From Suilimivivens sp963638365 (GTDB lineage Bacteria; Bacillota; Clostridia; Lachnospirales; Lachnospiraceae): 64,000 bases of DNA. The stretch's first letter is position 1, and each line of letters starts with the position of its first letter. The stretch is taken from positions 34,005 to 98,004 of the forward strand of contig CAVHRK010000025.1 of NCBI GenBank assembly GCA_963638365.1, given 5' to 3'. Positions 42,573-51,411 of this stretch are shown here, in pieces. A program made the translations under genes and the position numbers. Below the pieces are notes generated by a model. The model was given only the letters and a program-made list of their open reading frames with translations, did not search any database and was not told where the DNA came from.

Positions 42573-44837
42573 TTATCTGCTTTTCCAGATATCCCGCTCA
42601 TACTCTTCAATCGTCCGGTCGGAAGAAAAGTATCCGGCTTTTGCAATGTTCACAAGCATCATCTTCGCGAATTTCTCACGGTCGTTGTAGCAGGCATAGG
42701 CCTCTTCCTTCTTTGCACAGTACGCTTTAAAGTCAAGGAGTGTCATAAACCAGTCCTTATTTAAAAGTTCCTTCTGTAAGCGCGTAAGGTTCTCCTCCTG
42801 CCCGATCGCAAGGAGTTCTTTCGATGTAAGGAAATCAACTGCTTCCTTAATTTCCGGATCCCTGTCATAAAAGTCCTTCGATACATAATCGGCTTTTTCA
42901 TAATGCGCAATGACTTCTTCACTGGATGCGCCGAAAATAAAGATATTATCATCTCCGACAAGCTCATGGATTTCTACATTCGCACCGTCTTCGGTTCCGA
43001 GCGTTACCGCACCGTTTAACATGAACTTCATGTTGCCGGTTCCGCTCGCCTCCTTGGAAGCCAGCGAAATCTGCTCGGAAAGATCGGTTGCCGGGATCAG
43101 CTTCTCTGCCTTGGTCACATTATAGTTTTCGACCATAACCACCTTTAGGTACGGGCTTACCTCCGGATCTGCATTCACAAGCTCCTGCAGGCACAGGATC
43201 AGATGAATGATGTCCTTCGCAATCACATATGCCGGTGCTGCCTTGGCGCCAAAGATCACGGTAACCGGGGTTTCCGGTTTCTTTCCTGCCTTGATTTCCA
43301 GATATTTATGTATCACAAACAGCGCGTTCATCTGCTGCCGCTTGTATTCATGCAGACGCTTGATCTGGGTATCGAAAATACTGTCCGGATTTAAAGTGAT
43401 GTTCTGTGTTTCCTTTAAGTAAGCACACAGCTCCTTCTTATTTTCCATCTTCACATCCAGGAGCTTTTGAAGGAATGCCGGATCATCCTGATAAGCCAGG
43501 AGCTTTGTTAACTCCATGGCATCCTTCCGGTATCCTCTTCCGATCGTCTCATCAAGCAGAGCGGTAAGTCTGGGATTACAGTGTAAGAGCCAGCGCCGGA
43601 ACGTGATGCCGTTTGTCTTATTGTTAAACTTCTCCGGATATAGCTCATAAAAGGGATGAAGCTCAGTCTTTTTCAAAATATCCGTGTGCAGGGATGCGAC
43701 ACCGTTTACCGAAAAGCCGTAATGAATATCCAGGTGTGCCATATGCACGGTGTCATTGCGGTCGATGATCACTACCTTTTCATCATCGAATTTACGGCGT
43801 ACCCTGTCGTCAAGAACCTCAATGATCGGAACGAGCTGCGGCACAACCTTATTCAGATAGGCAATCGGCCACTTTTCCAGTGCTTCTGCCAGAATCGTAT
43901 GATTCGTATAGGCACAGGTCTTCGATACAATGTCAATAGCTTCGTCCATCGAAATGCCCTGCTCCATTAAAAGCCGGATCAGCTCCGGAATAATCATGGT
44001 CGGATGCGTATCGTTAATCTGGATCACCGCATAGTCTGACAGGTCATGCAGGTTTGATCCCCGCTTCACGCTTTCGTCCAGAATGAGCTGTGCACCGCTG
44101 CTTACCATAAAATACTGCTGGTAAATACGAAGCTGTCTTCCCTCTTCATCGGAATCGTCCGGATAAAGAAACAGCGTCAGATTCTTTGCAATATCCGTTT
44201 TATCAAAGGAAATGCCATCCTGCACCAGAGTCTCATCCACAGAATCCAGATCAAATAAATGAAGCTTATTGGTATGGTTTTCATAACCGGTCACATCAAT
44301 ATCATACATTCTGGCATTCACTTTGAGATCGCCAAAGCTTACCGGATAAACCACCTCGGTACGGTTTAACCAGCTTTGCGGCTCCATCCAGGGATTCGGG
44401 GTTTCCTTCTGCAGGTTCTTTTCAAACTCCTGCTTAAAAAGTCCCAGATGATAATTCAATCCGATTCCATCTCCGTTTAGACCTAAGGTTGCCATGGAAT
44501 CAAGGAAGCAGGCTGCCAGTCTTCCCAGACCACCGTTCCCAAGTGAAGGCTCCGGCTCGATCTCTTCGATTGCGGCAAGACTCTTTCCGCTCTCCGAAAG
44601 AATGGTCTTTACCTCGTCATAGATTCCTAAGTTAATCAGATTGTTGGAAAGAAGCTTGCCAATCAGGAACTCTGCGGAAACATAGTAGATCTTCTTTCCT
44701 TTCTGTTCACTCTGCGCATGCTCTCTTTCCTTTGCCATCTCTTTCACAAGCTGAAGGAGCATAACATAAATTTCTCTTTCACTTGCTTCCGGAATGGACT
44801 TTCCAAGTTTTTGTTCCAAAAATTCTTTGTTCAACAT
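42573..44837 (-). CDS. glgP: Glycogen/maltodextrin phosphorylase (GT35)
   Basis: 754 residues, slightly shorter than the common 800-840. It releases glucose 1-phosphate from alpha-1,4-glucans. Pyridoxal-phosphate lysine is Lys604 in EASGTGNMKFMLNGA. Other conserved parts are PSLGNGGLGRLAACFLDS, QINDTHPT and RLHEYKRQQMN. Cytoplasmic. SD AAAGGAG precedes the ATG. It lies 24 nt after a sugar ABC permease gene in the same orientation, which supports use of imported maltodextrins. Confidence 0.96.
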   Translation of the reverse strand: MLNKEFLEQKLGKSIPEASEREIYVMLLQLVKEMAKEREHAQSEQKGKKIYYVSAEFLIGKLLSNNLINLGIYDEVKTILSESGKSLAAIEEIEPEPSLGNGGLGRLAACFLDSMATLGLNGDGIGLNYHLGLFKQEFEKNLQKETPNPWMEPQSWLNRTEVVYPVSFGDLKVNARMYDIDVTGYENHTNKLHLFDLDSVDETLVQDGISFDKTDIAKNLTLFLYPDDSDEEGRQLRIYQQYFMVSSGAQLILDESVKRGSNLHDLSDYAVIQINDTHPTMIIPELIRLLMEQGISMDEAIDIVSKTCAYTNHTILAEALEKWPIAYLNKVVPQLVPIIEVLDDRVRRKFDDEKVVIIDRNDTVHMAHLDIHYGFSVNGVASLHTDILKKTELHPFYELYPEKFNNKTNGITFRRWLLHCNPRLTALLDETIGRGYRKDAMELTKLLAYQDDPAFLQKLLDVKMENKKELCAYLKETQNITLNPDSIFDTQIKRLHEYKRQQMNALFVIHKYLEIKAGKKPETPVTVIFGAKAAPAYVIAKDIIHLILCLQELVNADPEVSPYLKVVMVENYNVTKAEKLIPATDLSEQISLASKEASGTGNMKFMLNGAVTLGTEDGANVEIHELVGDDNIFIFGASSEEVIAHYEKADYVSKDFYDRDPEIKEAVDFLTSKELLAIGQEENLTRLQKELLNKDWFMTLLDFKAYCAKKEEAYACYNDREKFAKMMLVNIAKAGYFSSDRTIEEYERDIWKSR

Positions 44838-44861
44838 CTCATGTTCTCCTTTACGGGGGAA

Positions 44862-45704
44862 TTATCCTTTTACGGCTCCGGATGCCACACCTTTAATAAT
44901 ATATTTCTGTCCGGACAGATAAACAATAATAATCGGGATAATGGTTAACATAATACTTGCCATCATCGGTCCCATTTCCACTCTTCCGTAGCTTCCGCGG
45001 AAGTACTGGATAAGCATCGGGATCGTCTTATATTTCTTGATATCCAGCACCAGTGTCGGAAGCAGATAATCGTTCCATACCCACATGGCTTCCAGAATTC
45101 CTACAGAAATCATGGTCGGTGCCAGCATATGCATATCAATCTTAAAGAACGTCTGGATGGGGTTACAGCCATCGATCAGGGCAGCCTCTTCTACTTCAAG
45201 TGGAATGGACTTCACAAATCCGCAGAACATGAATACCGCAAGTCCTGCTCCGAATCCAAGATAGATCACCCAGATATTCCAGGGCGTGTTCAGGTGAAGC
45301 TTATCTGCGGTCTGTGATAAGGTGAACATGACCATCTGGAAAGGAACTACCATCGAAAAGACAAACAGGAAATAAAGTACCTTCGAAAGGATGCCCTTTA
45401 CGCGGGTGATGTACCACGCACACATGGAACAGAAAAGCAGAATCGCTGCTACGGAGGTAATCGTAATAAATAAGCTGTAGCCTAAGCTGTTCAAAAAGCC
45501 TTTGGCCTCAATGGCATTGATATAGTTTTCCAAACCTGCAAAGGTTTCTGCGGTAGGAAGCTGAAAAACGCTTCCGGTGCTGATGGCAGATTCCTTCTTC
45601 AGGGAATTAATCAAAATCATAAATACAGGATAAATCCACAACAGGGAGAGAATCGTCAAAATCACAACTAATATGGTATTTCCGATTTTTTTCTTTGTAT
45701 TCAT
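44862..45704 (-). CDS. Carbohydrate ABC transporter permease, MalG type
   Basis: 280 residues, about six membrane segments. The EAA loop VEEAALIDGCNPIQTFFKID lies near residues 180-199. Its start overlaps the stop of the preceding permease gene by one base (TAATG). Substrate is probably an alpha-glucan oligosaccharide, inferred from the glycogen phosphorylase gene directly downstream. ATPase not encoded here. Confidence 0.93.
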   Translation of the reverse strand: MNTKKKIGNTILVVILTILSLLWIYPVFMILINSLKKESAISTGSVFQLPTAETFAGLENYINAIEAKGFLNSLGYSLFITITSVAAILLFCSMCAWYITRVKGILSKVLYFLFVFSMVVPFQMVMFTLSQTADKLHLNTPWNIWVIYLGFGAGLAVFMFCGFVKSIPLEVEEAALIDGCNPIQTFFKIDMHMLAPTMISVGILEAMWVWNDYLLPTLVLDIKKYKTIPMLIQYFRGSYGRVEMGPMMASIMLTIIPIIIVYLSGQKYIIKGVASGAVKG

Positions 45705-46555
45705 TACTGCTGCACCTCCCTTGATCTGGTTGCTCTAAGCTGGAACAGGGAAATGAAGATGACCAGTGCACAGAAGATCACAGCCTTCGCCTGTCCGTAT
45801 CCCTTCCACTGCATACCGGAGCGTGCATAGAAGGTATTATAAATATTAAGCGCCATCATATCGGTCATATGGTTCGGATCCCCGCCGGTCAACGCAAGGT
45901 TCTGGTCGAACAGCTTAAAGGAATTCGTTAAGGTTAGGAAAATACAAATGGTAACAGAAGACATTACCATGGGAATTTTAATTTTAAATAAGGTCTGCAG
46001 GCGGTTTGCTCCGTCAATTTCGGCTGCTTCAATCAGGGAATCCGGAACGTTCTGTAAGCCTGCAATGTAAATAATCATCATGTAACCAATCTGCTGCCAT
46101 CCCATCAGGATAATCAGTCCCCAGTAGCCTGCGGTTGCATTTAACGCAAGTAAGGGCTGCTCTAAAATCGTCATCACGCAGTTAATCAGGATCTGCCAGA
46201 TATAACCAAGCACGATACCGCCGATGAGGTTTGGCATAAAGAACACGGTACGGAAGATATTCGTTCCGCGTAATTTCTGTGTCAGTAAAACGGCAAATGC
46301 AAATGCCAGGATATTAATACTTAAAATGGATACCACCGCAAACAATACGGTAAATCCAAACGCCCTCTGGAAAGAAGTATCCGTAATTGCTGCACGGTAA
46401 TTCGCAAGTCCTACCCACGTCGCATTTCCTACTGTTGTAAATTTACAGAAGGATAAGTATAAGCCCTCCACAAACGGAACAATAAATCCGATGATAAATG
46501 CAGCCAGCGTGGGCAGAATAAATATAACTGCATGTTTCTTTATTGCCTTCTCCAT
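45704..46555 (-). CDS. Carbohydrate ABC transporter permease, MalF type
   Basis: 283 residues, about six membrane segments beginning at residue 9. The EAA loop LIEAAEIDGANRLQTLFKIK is canonical. It pairs with the permease that starts on its last base. The 178-nt gap to the binding-protein gene contains a strong hairpin and short repeats, which may lower permease expression relative to the binding protein. Confidence 0.93.
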   Translation of the reverse strand: MEKAIKKHAVIFILPTLAAFIIGFIVPFVEGLYLSFCKFTTVGNATWVGLANYRAAITDTSFQRAFGFTVLFAVVSILSINILAFAFAVLLTQKLRGTNIFRTVFFMPNLIGGIVLGYIWQILINCVMTILEQPLLALNATAGYWGLIILMGWQQIGYMMIIYIAGLQNVPDSLIEAAEIDGANRLQTLFKIKIPMVMSSVTICIFLTLTNSFKLFDQNLALTGGDPNHMTDMMALNIYNTFYARSGMQWKGYGQAKAVIFCALVIFISLFQLRATRSREVQQ

Positions 46556-46589
46556 AACATAACCTCCATCATTACCCAGTCACTAAATT

Positions 46590-46684
46590 TGCACTTCGCT
46601 CTGCTTGTGCTCATTAAGTGTCCGGGTACCGTTCTCACTAAGCTCAGACTTCTCCTTCGGCTCGTCTTCACTAAGTGTTCTACA
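46590..46684 (-). repeat. Intergenic cluster of CTTAGTGA-like repeats
   Basis: On the minus strand four near copies of CTTAGTGA (CTTAGTGA twice, CTTAATGA, TTTAGTGA) occur at intervals of 33, 24 and 31 nt, with GC-rich segments between them that can pair locally. It lies between the binding-protein hairpin and the permease start. Looks like a non-coding extragenic repeat; function unknown. Confidence 0.4.
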
Positions 46685-46686
46685 TG

Positions 46687-46722
46687 AAAATGGGCAGACA
46701 GTGTTTTCTGCCTGCCCATTCC
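46687..46722 (-). terminator. Intercistronic stem-loop after the solute-binding protein gene
   Basis: AATGGGCAG (46689-46697) pairs with CTGCCCATT (46712-46720), with an inner CAG/CTG; TTTTC follows on the minus strand. It lies 14 nt after the binding-protein stop and could be a partial terminator or 3'-end protector, as known for malE-type genes. Confidence 0.7.
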
Positions 46723-46733
46723 GGTTTCTTTAT

Positions 46734-48122
46734 TTACTGCTGATTGGCAAGCTCATATTCGGTTGCCCATCCATCTACGAATGCACTTACTACTGCATCC
46801 CAGTTTGCATCGGTTTCATCTGCTGCATAAGCGGTTAATGCGGCTCCTACACCATTCTTCCATTCTTCAGAAGGCATAGTTGTGAAGTTCCATGATACGG
46901 GTGTCTTGCCGGCTGCGGTATATTCGCTATCCTGCTTTACAAATAAGTTCGGAGATTCCTTTGCGTTCTTGAAAGGAATAACAAATCCCATTTCATCAGA
47001 CATGGAAGTGGTTCCCTTATCGGAAGTTACGCACCAGTACATAAAGTCAAGGGTTGCCTGAATGTCATCTGCGGAAGCCTCCTTGTTTACACACCAGTAG
47101 TTTTCTGTACCTGTACAAAGTCCCTGATTTGCTTCATCACCAACACCGATGTAAATCGGGATCATGGCAAGGTCATCATCGGTAAACTTACCGTCACCAA
47201 CTAAGTTTCCATATTCCCAGGAACCGTTCTGGAAGAATACTGCCTGCTTATTTAAGAATTCATTTCTGGAATCATCACCGGTCTTTGCTGCAAGTTCCTT
47301 GCCGCTGCAGGTGCTATTATTCACATACAGATCCCAGATGTTACGGTATGCATCAAGGTAGGTTCCTTTGATGGCCGGAGTAGATCCGATACCGTCTTCC
47401 TTATATTCGAAGTAGATCGGAAGGTTTGCAAGATGAGTCTTAAATCTCCAGTCGGAAGATCCGTCCATACCTGCGGAGGTAAATGCTGCAAAGCCAAGTT
47501 CGGAAGAACGGCTTGTGATGTCTTCTGCAACCTTCTTTAAATCTGCAAAGGACTTAATATCGTCTATGGTGTAACCGGCATCTGCAAGTAAGGTCTTGTT
47601 GCAGATCAGTCCGTAAGATTCAATAACATATGCGATACCGGAAACTGCATCGCCATCCTTTAATGCGAAATCTTCGCTTGTCAGTTCGCCATATACAGCG
47701 GATCCGGAAAGGTCATAGCAGTAATCTTTCCAGTTAGCAAGACCAACCGGTCCGTTTACCTGGAACAGAGTCGGAGCTCCGCTCTTTCCCATTTCACTCA
47801 TCAGTGTCGTTTCATAATTTCCGGAAGCGGCTGTTACAACAGTAACCGGTACTCCGGTTTCTTCGGTATAAGCCTTTGCCAGCTCCTGCCACTGTTCATC
47901 CTGCTCCGGTTTGAAATTCAGATAATATACAGATCCCGCTCCGGTACCTGCTGCTTCGCCTTCGGAAGCATCTGTGCTTTCTGCTGCATCTGTTGCTTCT
48001 GTTGTGGTATTTTCGCTGCTGTCATTTGCAGAGTCTGTAGAGGTGCTTCCGCATCCTGCAAGTACTCCGGCTGTCATTATTGCTGCCATTCCAAGGGCAA
48101 GCCATCGTTTTACATTTTTCAT
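46734..48122 (-). CDS. Sugar ABC transporter solute-binding lipoprotein
   Basis: 462 residues. Signal peptide with lipobox LAGC (Cys24), a Ser/Thr/Glu-rich low-complexity linker (about 25-65), then a type-1 binding fold (VYYLNFKPEQDEQWQELAKAY, ESYGLICNKTLLADAGY). Aromatic residues in the C-terminal lobe fit sugar binding. It is the first gene of the operon binding protein - permease - permease - glycogen phosphorylase, so maltodextrin is the likely ligand (inference). Confidence 0.92.
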   Translation of the reverse strand: MKNVKRWLALGMAAIMTAGVLAGCGSTSTDSANDSSENTTTEATDAAESTDASEGEAAGTGAGSVYYLNFKPEQDEQWQELAKAYTEETGVPVTVVTAASGNYETTLMSEMGKSGAPTLFQVNGPVGLANWKDYCYDLSGSAVYGELTSEDFALKDGDAVSGIAYVIESYGLICNKTLLADAGYTIDDIKSFADLKKVAEDITSRSSELGFAAFTSAGMDGSSDWRFKTHLANLPIYFEYKEDGIGSTPAIKGTYLDAYRNIWDLYVNNSTCSGKELAAKTGDDSRNEFLNKQAVFFQNGSWEYGNLVGDGKFTDDDLAMIPIYIGVGDEANQGLCTGTENYWCVNKEASADDIQATLDFMYWCVTSDKGTTSMSDEMGFVIPFKNAKESPNLFVKQDSEYTAAGKTPVSWNFTTMPSEEWKNGVGAALTAYAADETDANWDAVVSAFVDGWATEYELANQQ

Positions 48123-48246
48123 AGTAGTCCTCCCATTTCTTTTATGGTCCGCACCTTTCTGGAAGAGTGCGTTTCTTTGTTTTGTTGTACTTATCTTATC
48201 AAAAAATATGAAGATCCATTATCAATTATTCAACCTCAAATGCAAA

Positions 48247-48285
48247 AAAATAAACCTGACATATTTTGACATTCAGGTTTATTTT
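48247..48285. terminator. Terminator after the sensor-triad operon
   Basis: AAAATAAACCTG (48247-48258) pairs with CAGGTTTATTTT (48274-48285). On the minus strand a T-rich run follows, 33 nt past the stop of the second binding protein. It isolates the sensor operon from the importer operon downstream. Confidence 0.85.
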
Positions 48286-48317
48286 GAGTAATCTTATTAA
48301 ATTTACAAATGCTGCAT

Positions 48318-49619
48318 TTACTGCTCGTTCTCAAACTCCTGCACACTCTCATCTGCCATCCGGACAAAATCCTGTGGCGTGATCTTCTGCCCAGCAAGAA
48401 GCGGCAGGGCAACTCCCAGCGTCTCTTCCTGTAAAATGGAATTCCACTTTACCTGATAGTTGGGAACGATCTGCTTTGCCCCCGAAAAGGCCTTCAGATA
48501 ATCCTTTAATACCTGTGGTTTGTCCGTCAGATCCTGATTAAAGAGGGTTTCCTTCTCTTTCTTATTATATTCTGTCCGGAACTTCAGAAATTCCACCGCT
48601 GCTTCCTTTACTTCCTCGGGATAGCCGGAAACAACCGCCCATCCAAAGGTTTCGGGGGATGCCACCAGTGTCTGCTCAGGAAAAGAAGAAAACCGTACCT
48701 CATCCCCCCGGTTTTCCGGGATCTGGTCAATCATCCAGTAACCATTCGGGATCATGGCTGCTTTACCGGAGAAGAAATTGGTATACGCCACATCATAATC
48801 CGCATGCAGTGCATCCTCTGTCGTATAGGAAAACAGCTTTTCCAAAACCTCTGCAAGGTACAGGCCGCTTACATTGTCATAGCTTTCCGGAAGCATCTCC
48901 CGCATAAAGTCTGCCCCTTCTTCGCTTTCTGCCACGGCTGCGGTTGCAATCAGCATCGGTGCCCAGCCGGTTCCTTCCGTATGAAGGGCAAGAGGCGTAA
49001 TTCCATGTTCCTTTAAGGTATCACAGCATTCCCAGAATTCTTCCCAGGTTTCCGGGAAATGATCAATTCCTGCCTGTGCAAACAACTCCTCATTCCAGAA
49101 CATGCCGGAACAGGTAAATGCCGATGTACTGATCGGTCCCAGATATACTTCTCCATCCGTATAGGTGCACCCCTGCAGCACAAACGGTTCGATGTTCGTC
49201 TTCCAGGAAAGATCCTTCTCAAGATAAGGTGTCAGGTCTTCAATTCGTCCCTCTTCGACCATCATCATATAAAAAGAAGGAACCGTACATACATCATAAA
49301 TGATTGCAGGCAGGCTGTCCGTTGCATTCATCCGTTTGAGGTTTTGCCGGTATTCCTCTTCTGTTTCCAGTACCCATTCCACATCGAGGTAATACTGCCC
49401 CGCATAGGCTTCATTGAATGCATCGGCAAGCTCCTGGTTGTTCTTCCTGCCCGTGGTCGGATCTACCGTGAAAATAATCGGAATCGAAATCACACTGTTT
49501 TCTTCCTCAACGGTGCTTTCACTCTCCGTCCCTGCACACCCTGAAACGATCATACCGCATAACATCATAAGAAGAAAGAATGCCATGCCTTTCCTGCAAT
49601 TTCTATGAATTCTCTTCAT
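48318..49619 (-). CDS. Second solute-binding lipoprotein, likely sensor-associated
   Basis: 433 residues from the ATG with GGAG 6 nt upstream. Signal peptide with lipobox VSGC, then a type-1 solute-binding fold (IPIIFTVDPTTGRKNNQELADAFNEAY, AMIPNGYWMIDQIPENRGDEV). Its start overlaps the kinase gene end by 17 nt, so it is made together with the two-component system and not with the permeases. Such orphan binding proteins often present ligand to the sensor kinase; that role here is inference. It could also be a second receptor for the same importer. Confidence 0.86.
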   Translation of the reverse strand: MKRIHRNCRKGMAFFLLMMLCGMIVSGCAGTESESTVEEENSVISIPIIFTVDPTTGRKNNQELADAFNEAYAGQYYLDVEWVLETEEEYRQNLKRMNATDSLPAIIYDVCTVPSFYMMMVEEGRIEDLTPYLEKDLSWKTNIEPFVLQGCTYTDGEVYLGPISTSAFTCSGMFWNEELFAQAGIDHFPETWEEFWECCDTLKEHGITPLALHTEGTGWAPMLIATAAVAESEEGADFMREMLPESYDNVSGLYLAEVLEKLFSYTTEDALHADYDVAYTNFFSGKAAMIPNGYWMIDQIPENRGDEVRFSSFPEQTLVASPETFGWAVVSGYPEEVKEAAVEFLKFRTEYNKKEKETLFNQDLTDKPQVLKDYLKAFSGAKQIVPNYQVKWNSILQEETLGVALPLLAGQKITPQDFVRMADESVQEFENEQ

Positions 49620-51411
49620 GCTGTTCTCCTTCCCCCGGAATCTCGATTCTGCAGGTCGTTCCATCCGGTTCTGCCCGGTAAGTAAACCGGACCTCTTCCC
49701 CGTATTTCAGCCTCAGTCTCGTCAATACATTGCTCACCCCGTAGCCGTTTTTCGCATTCTTCGGAAACAGCTTTCTGGCTTCCGACAGGGGCCTTCCGTT
49801 CAACGCATTGATCTTTTCTGCCATTTCCCCTGCAATGGGTGTTCCACTGTTATAAACCGTAAGAATCAGCATGCCGTCCTGCTTATACACATGAATCCGG
49901 ATCTGACCGCCCTCATAGATTTCACAGAAGCCGTACTTGATCGAATTTTCCACTAGTGGCTGTAAAATAAGCTTTAACACCCAGGTTTCTTCCGGATCCA
50001 CTTCACAGTCCACCGTATAGGTAAACAGATTTTCATTCCGGATCTGCTGGATCTGCAGATAGCTCTTCACATTTTCAAGCTCGTCGCCCACCGTGACGAT
50101 CTCACTTCCCTTGCTTAACGAAAGCCGCAGATACTTGGACAGAGCCTGAATCATATTCATCGTGGTTTCTTCTTTATTAATTCTCGCCAGCATATAAATC
50201 GTATCCAGCGTATTATATAAAAAATGTGGATTGATCTGGCTGATCAGCATATTCAATTCACTGGTACGCAGCTCCTTCTGCTGGGTTCTGATCTCATCTA
50301 ACAGCTCTTTAATATTGGCAAGCATCTTGTTATAGGCATTTCCGATCTGGTCAAGCTCGGTGTTCGTATTTAAATGAATGAGTTTGCCAAAATCCTCCCC
50401 GTTAAATTCCGTCATGGCCCGGTTCAGTTCTTTGATGGGCTTTGTGAATTTGCTGGAGAAATAAATACTCAATACCACCGCAATCGCAATCACCAGCAGA
50501 TAAATCGCAAACAATACCCGGAATACCTTTATGAATCCGGCACTTAGCACCTTCTCCGGTACAAGGGTAAAAACCGAAAAGCCACATTTTTCCTGTTTAT
50601 AGACGGATAACACGCCTCCACTTATTTTCTCGTTTTGTACAATGGAGCCAACCTCTTCCGTCTGTGCATAATCTGCCAGAATGGTTTCCTGCTCCTGTGA
50701 TAACGTGAACCCCTCCGGATACCAGTACGCACAGATTCTTCCCTGCGGATCCATAATACCGACCGCTGCCTCCTGTGTCAGATTCTCCTCTTCCGTCAGG
50801 AGACTGTGCAAAAATTCCGGATCCATCTTAAAGAACAGATACCCCGGTTCATGCGCATAATTCAGACTGTGCACCTTGCGCCCAATAAACAGCGCCTCTT
50901 CGCCGGTTCCAAACAGATAATCCTTCGTGACAAACCATCTGGTATCGGCATAGGAATCCCCGAGCTGTTCCACAAGCAGGCTGTCTGCAAAATACTGATA
51001 GGGAATCTTTGAATAGGAACGGGTATACAGGTTCTTCTTATTGTCTACATAGCAGTATTCCGAAACATGATCAAGGTCTATGTAGGCAAAGTATTTGCTT
51101 AAGGAATTGCGCGCCACCTCTTCCATGGGCTTTGCCTTAAGACTCTGCTGCACCTGATCGTTCAGAATACATTCTTCGGTTACCTTCTCGGTCTTCTGAT
51201 ACAGTGTATCGAGTGAAATCCCTGTCTTTTCATTCATAAAGGTGTATTTGTCCGTGACGATCCCCATCATGATATTACGCATATAAAACCAGACTCCAAC
51301 GCTTGACAAAAACAGGGCAAGCAGAAGAAGTCCGATCGTGTATTTCAGATATTTTCTTTGAATTCCGGAGGTTGTTTTCTTCATCTTCATATGCTGAATT
51401 CTTACTACCAT
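49603..51411 (-). CDS. Sensor histidine kinase, YesM type
   Basis: 602 residues. Two membrane segments (about 24-46 and 297-317) frame an extracellular sensor domain of roughly 250 residues. A HAMP segment (KFTKPIKELNRAMTEF) follows, then His_kinase domain with SQINPHFLYNTLDTI (His396) and an ATPase domain (QPLVENSIKYGF; NGYGVSNVLTRL). The start overlaps the response regulator stop by 7 nt. Upstream SD is weak; translation may depend on coupling. It would sense an extracellular sugar or the lipoprotein at 48318-49619. Confidence 0.9.
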   Translation of the reverse strand: MVVRIQHMKMKKTTSGIQRKYLKYTIGLLLLALFLSSVGVWFYMRNIMMGIVTDKYTFMNEKTGISLDTLYQKTEKVTEECILNDQVQQSLKAKPMEEVARNSLSKYFAYIDLDHVSEYCYVDNKKNLYTRSYSKIPYQYFADSLLVEQLGDSYADTRWFVTKDYLFGTGEEALFIGRKVHSLNYAHEPGYLFFKMDPEFLHSLLTEEENLTQEAAVGIMDPQGRICAYWYPEGFTLSQEQETILADYAQTEEVGSIVQNEKISGGVLSVYKQEKCGFSVFTLVPEKVLSAGFIKVFRVLFAIYLLVIAIAVVLSIYFSSKFTKPIKELNRAMTEFNGEDFGKLIHLNTNTELDQIGNAYNKMLANIKELLDEIRTQQKELRTSELNMLISQINPHFLYNTLDTIYMLARINKEETTMNMIQALSKYLRLSLSKGSEIVTVGDELENVKSYLQIQQIRNENLFTYTVDCEVDPEETWVLKLILQPLVENSIKYGFCEIYEGGQIRIHVYKQDGMLILTVYNSGTPIAGEMAEKINALNGRPLSEARKLFPKNAKNGYGVSNVLTRLRLKYGEEVRFTYRAEPDGTTCRIEIPGEGEQHEENS

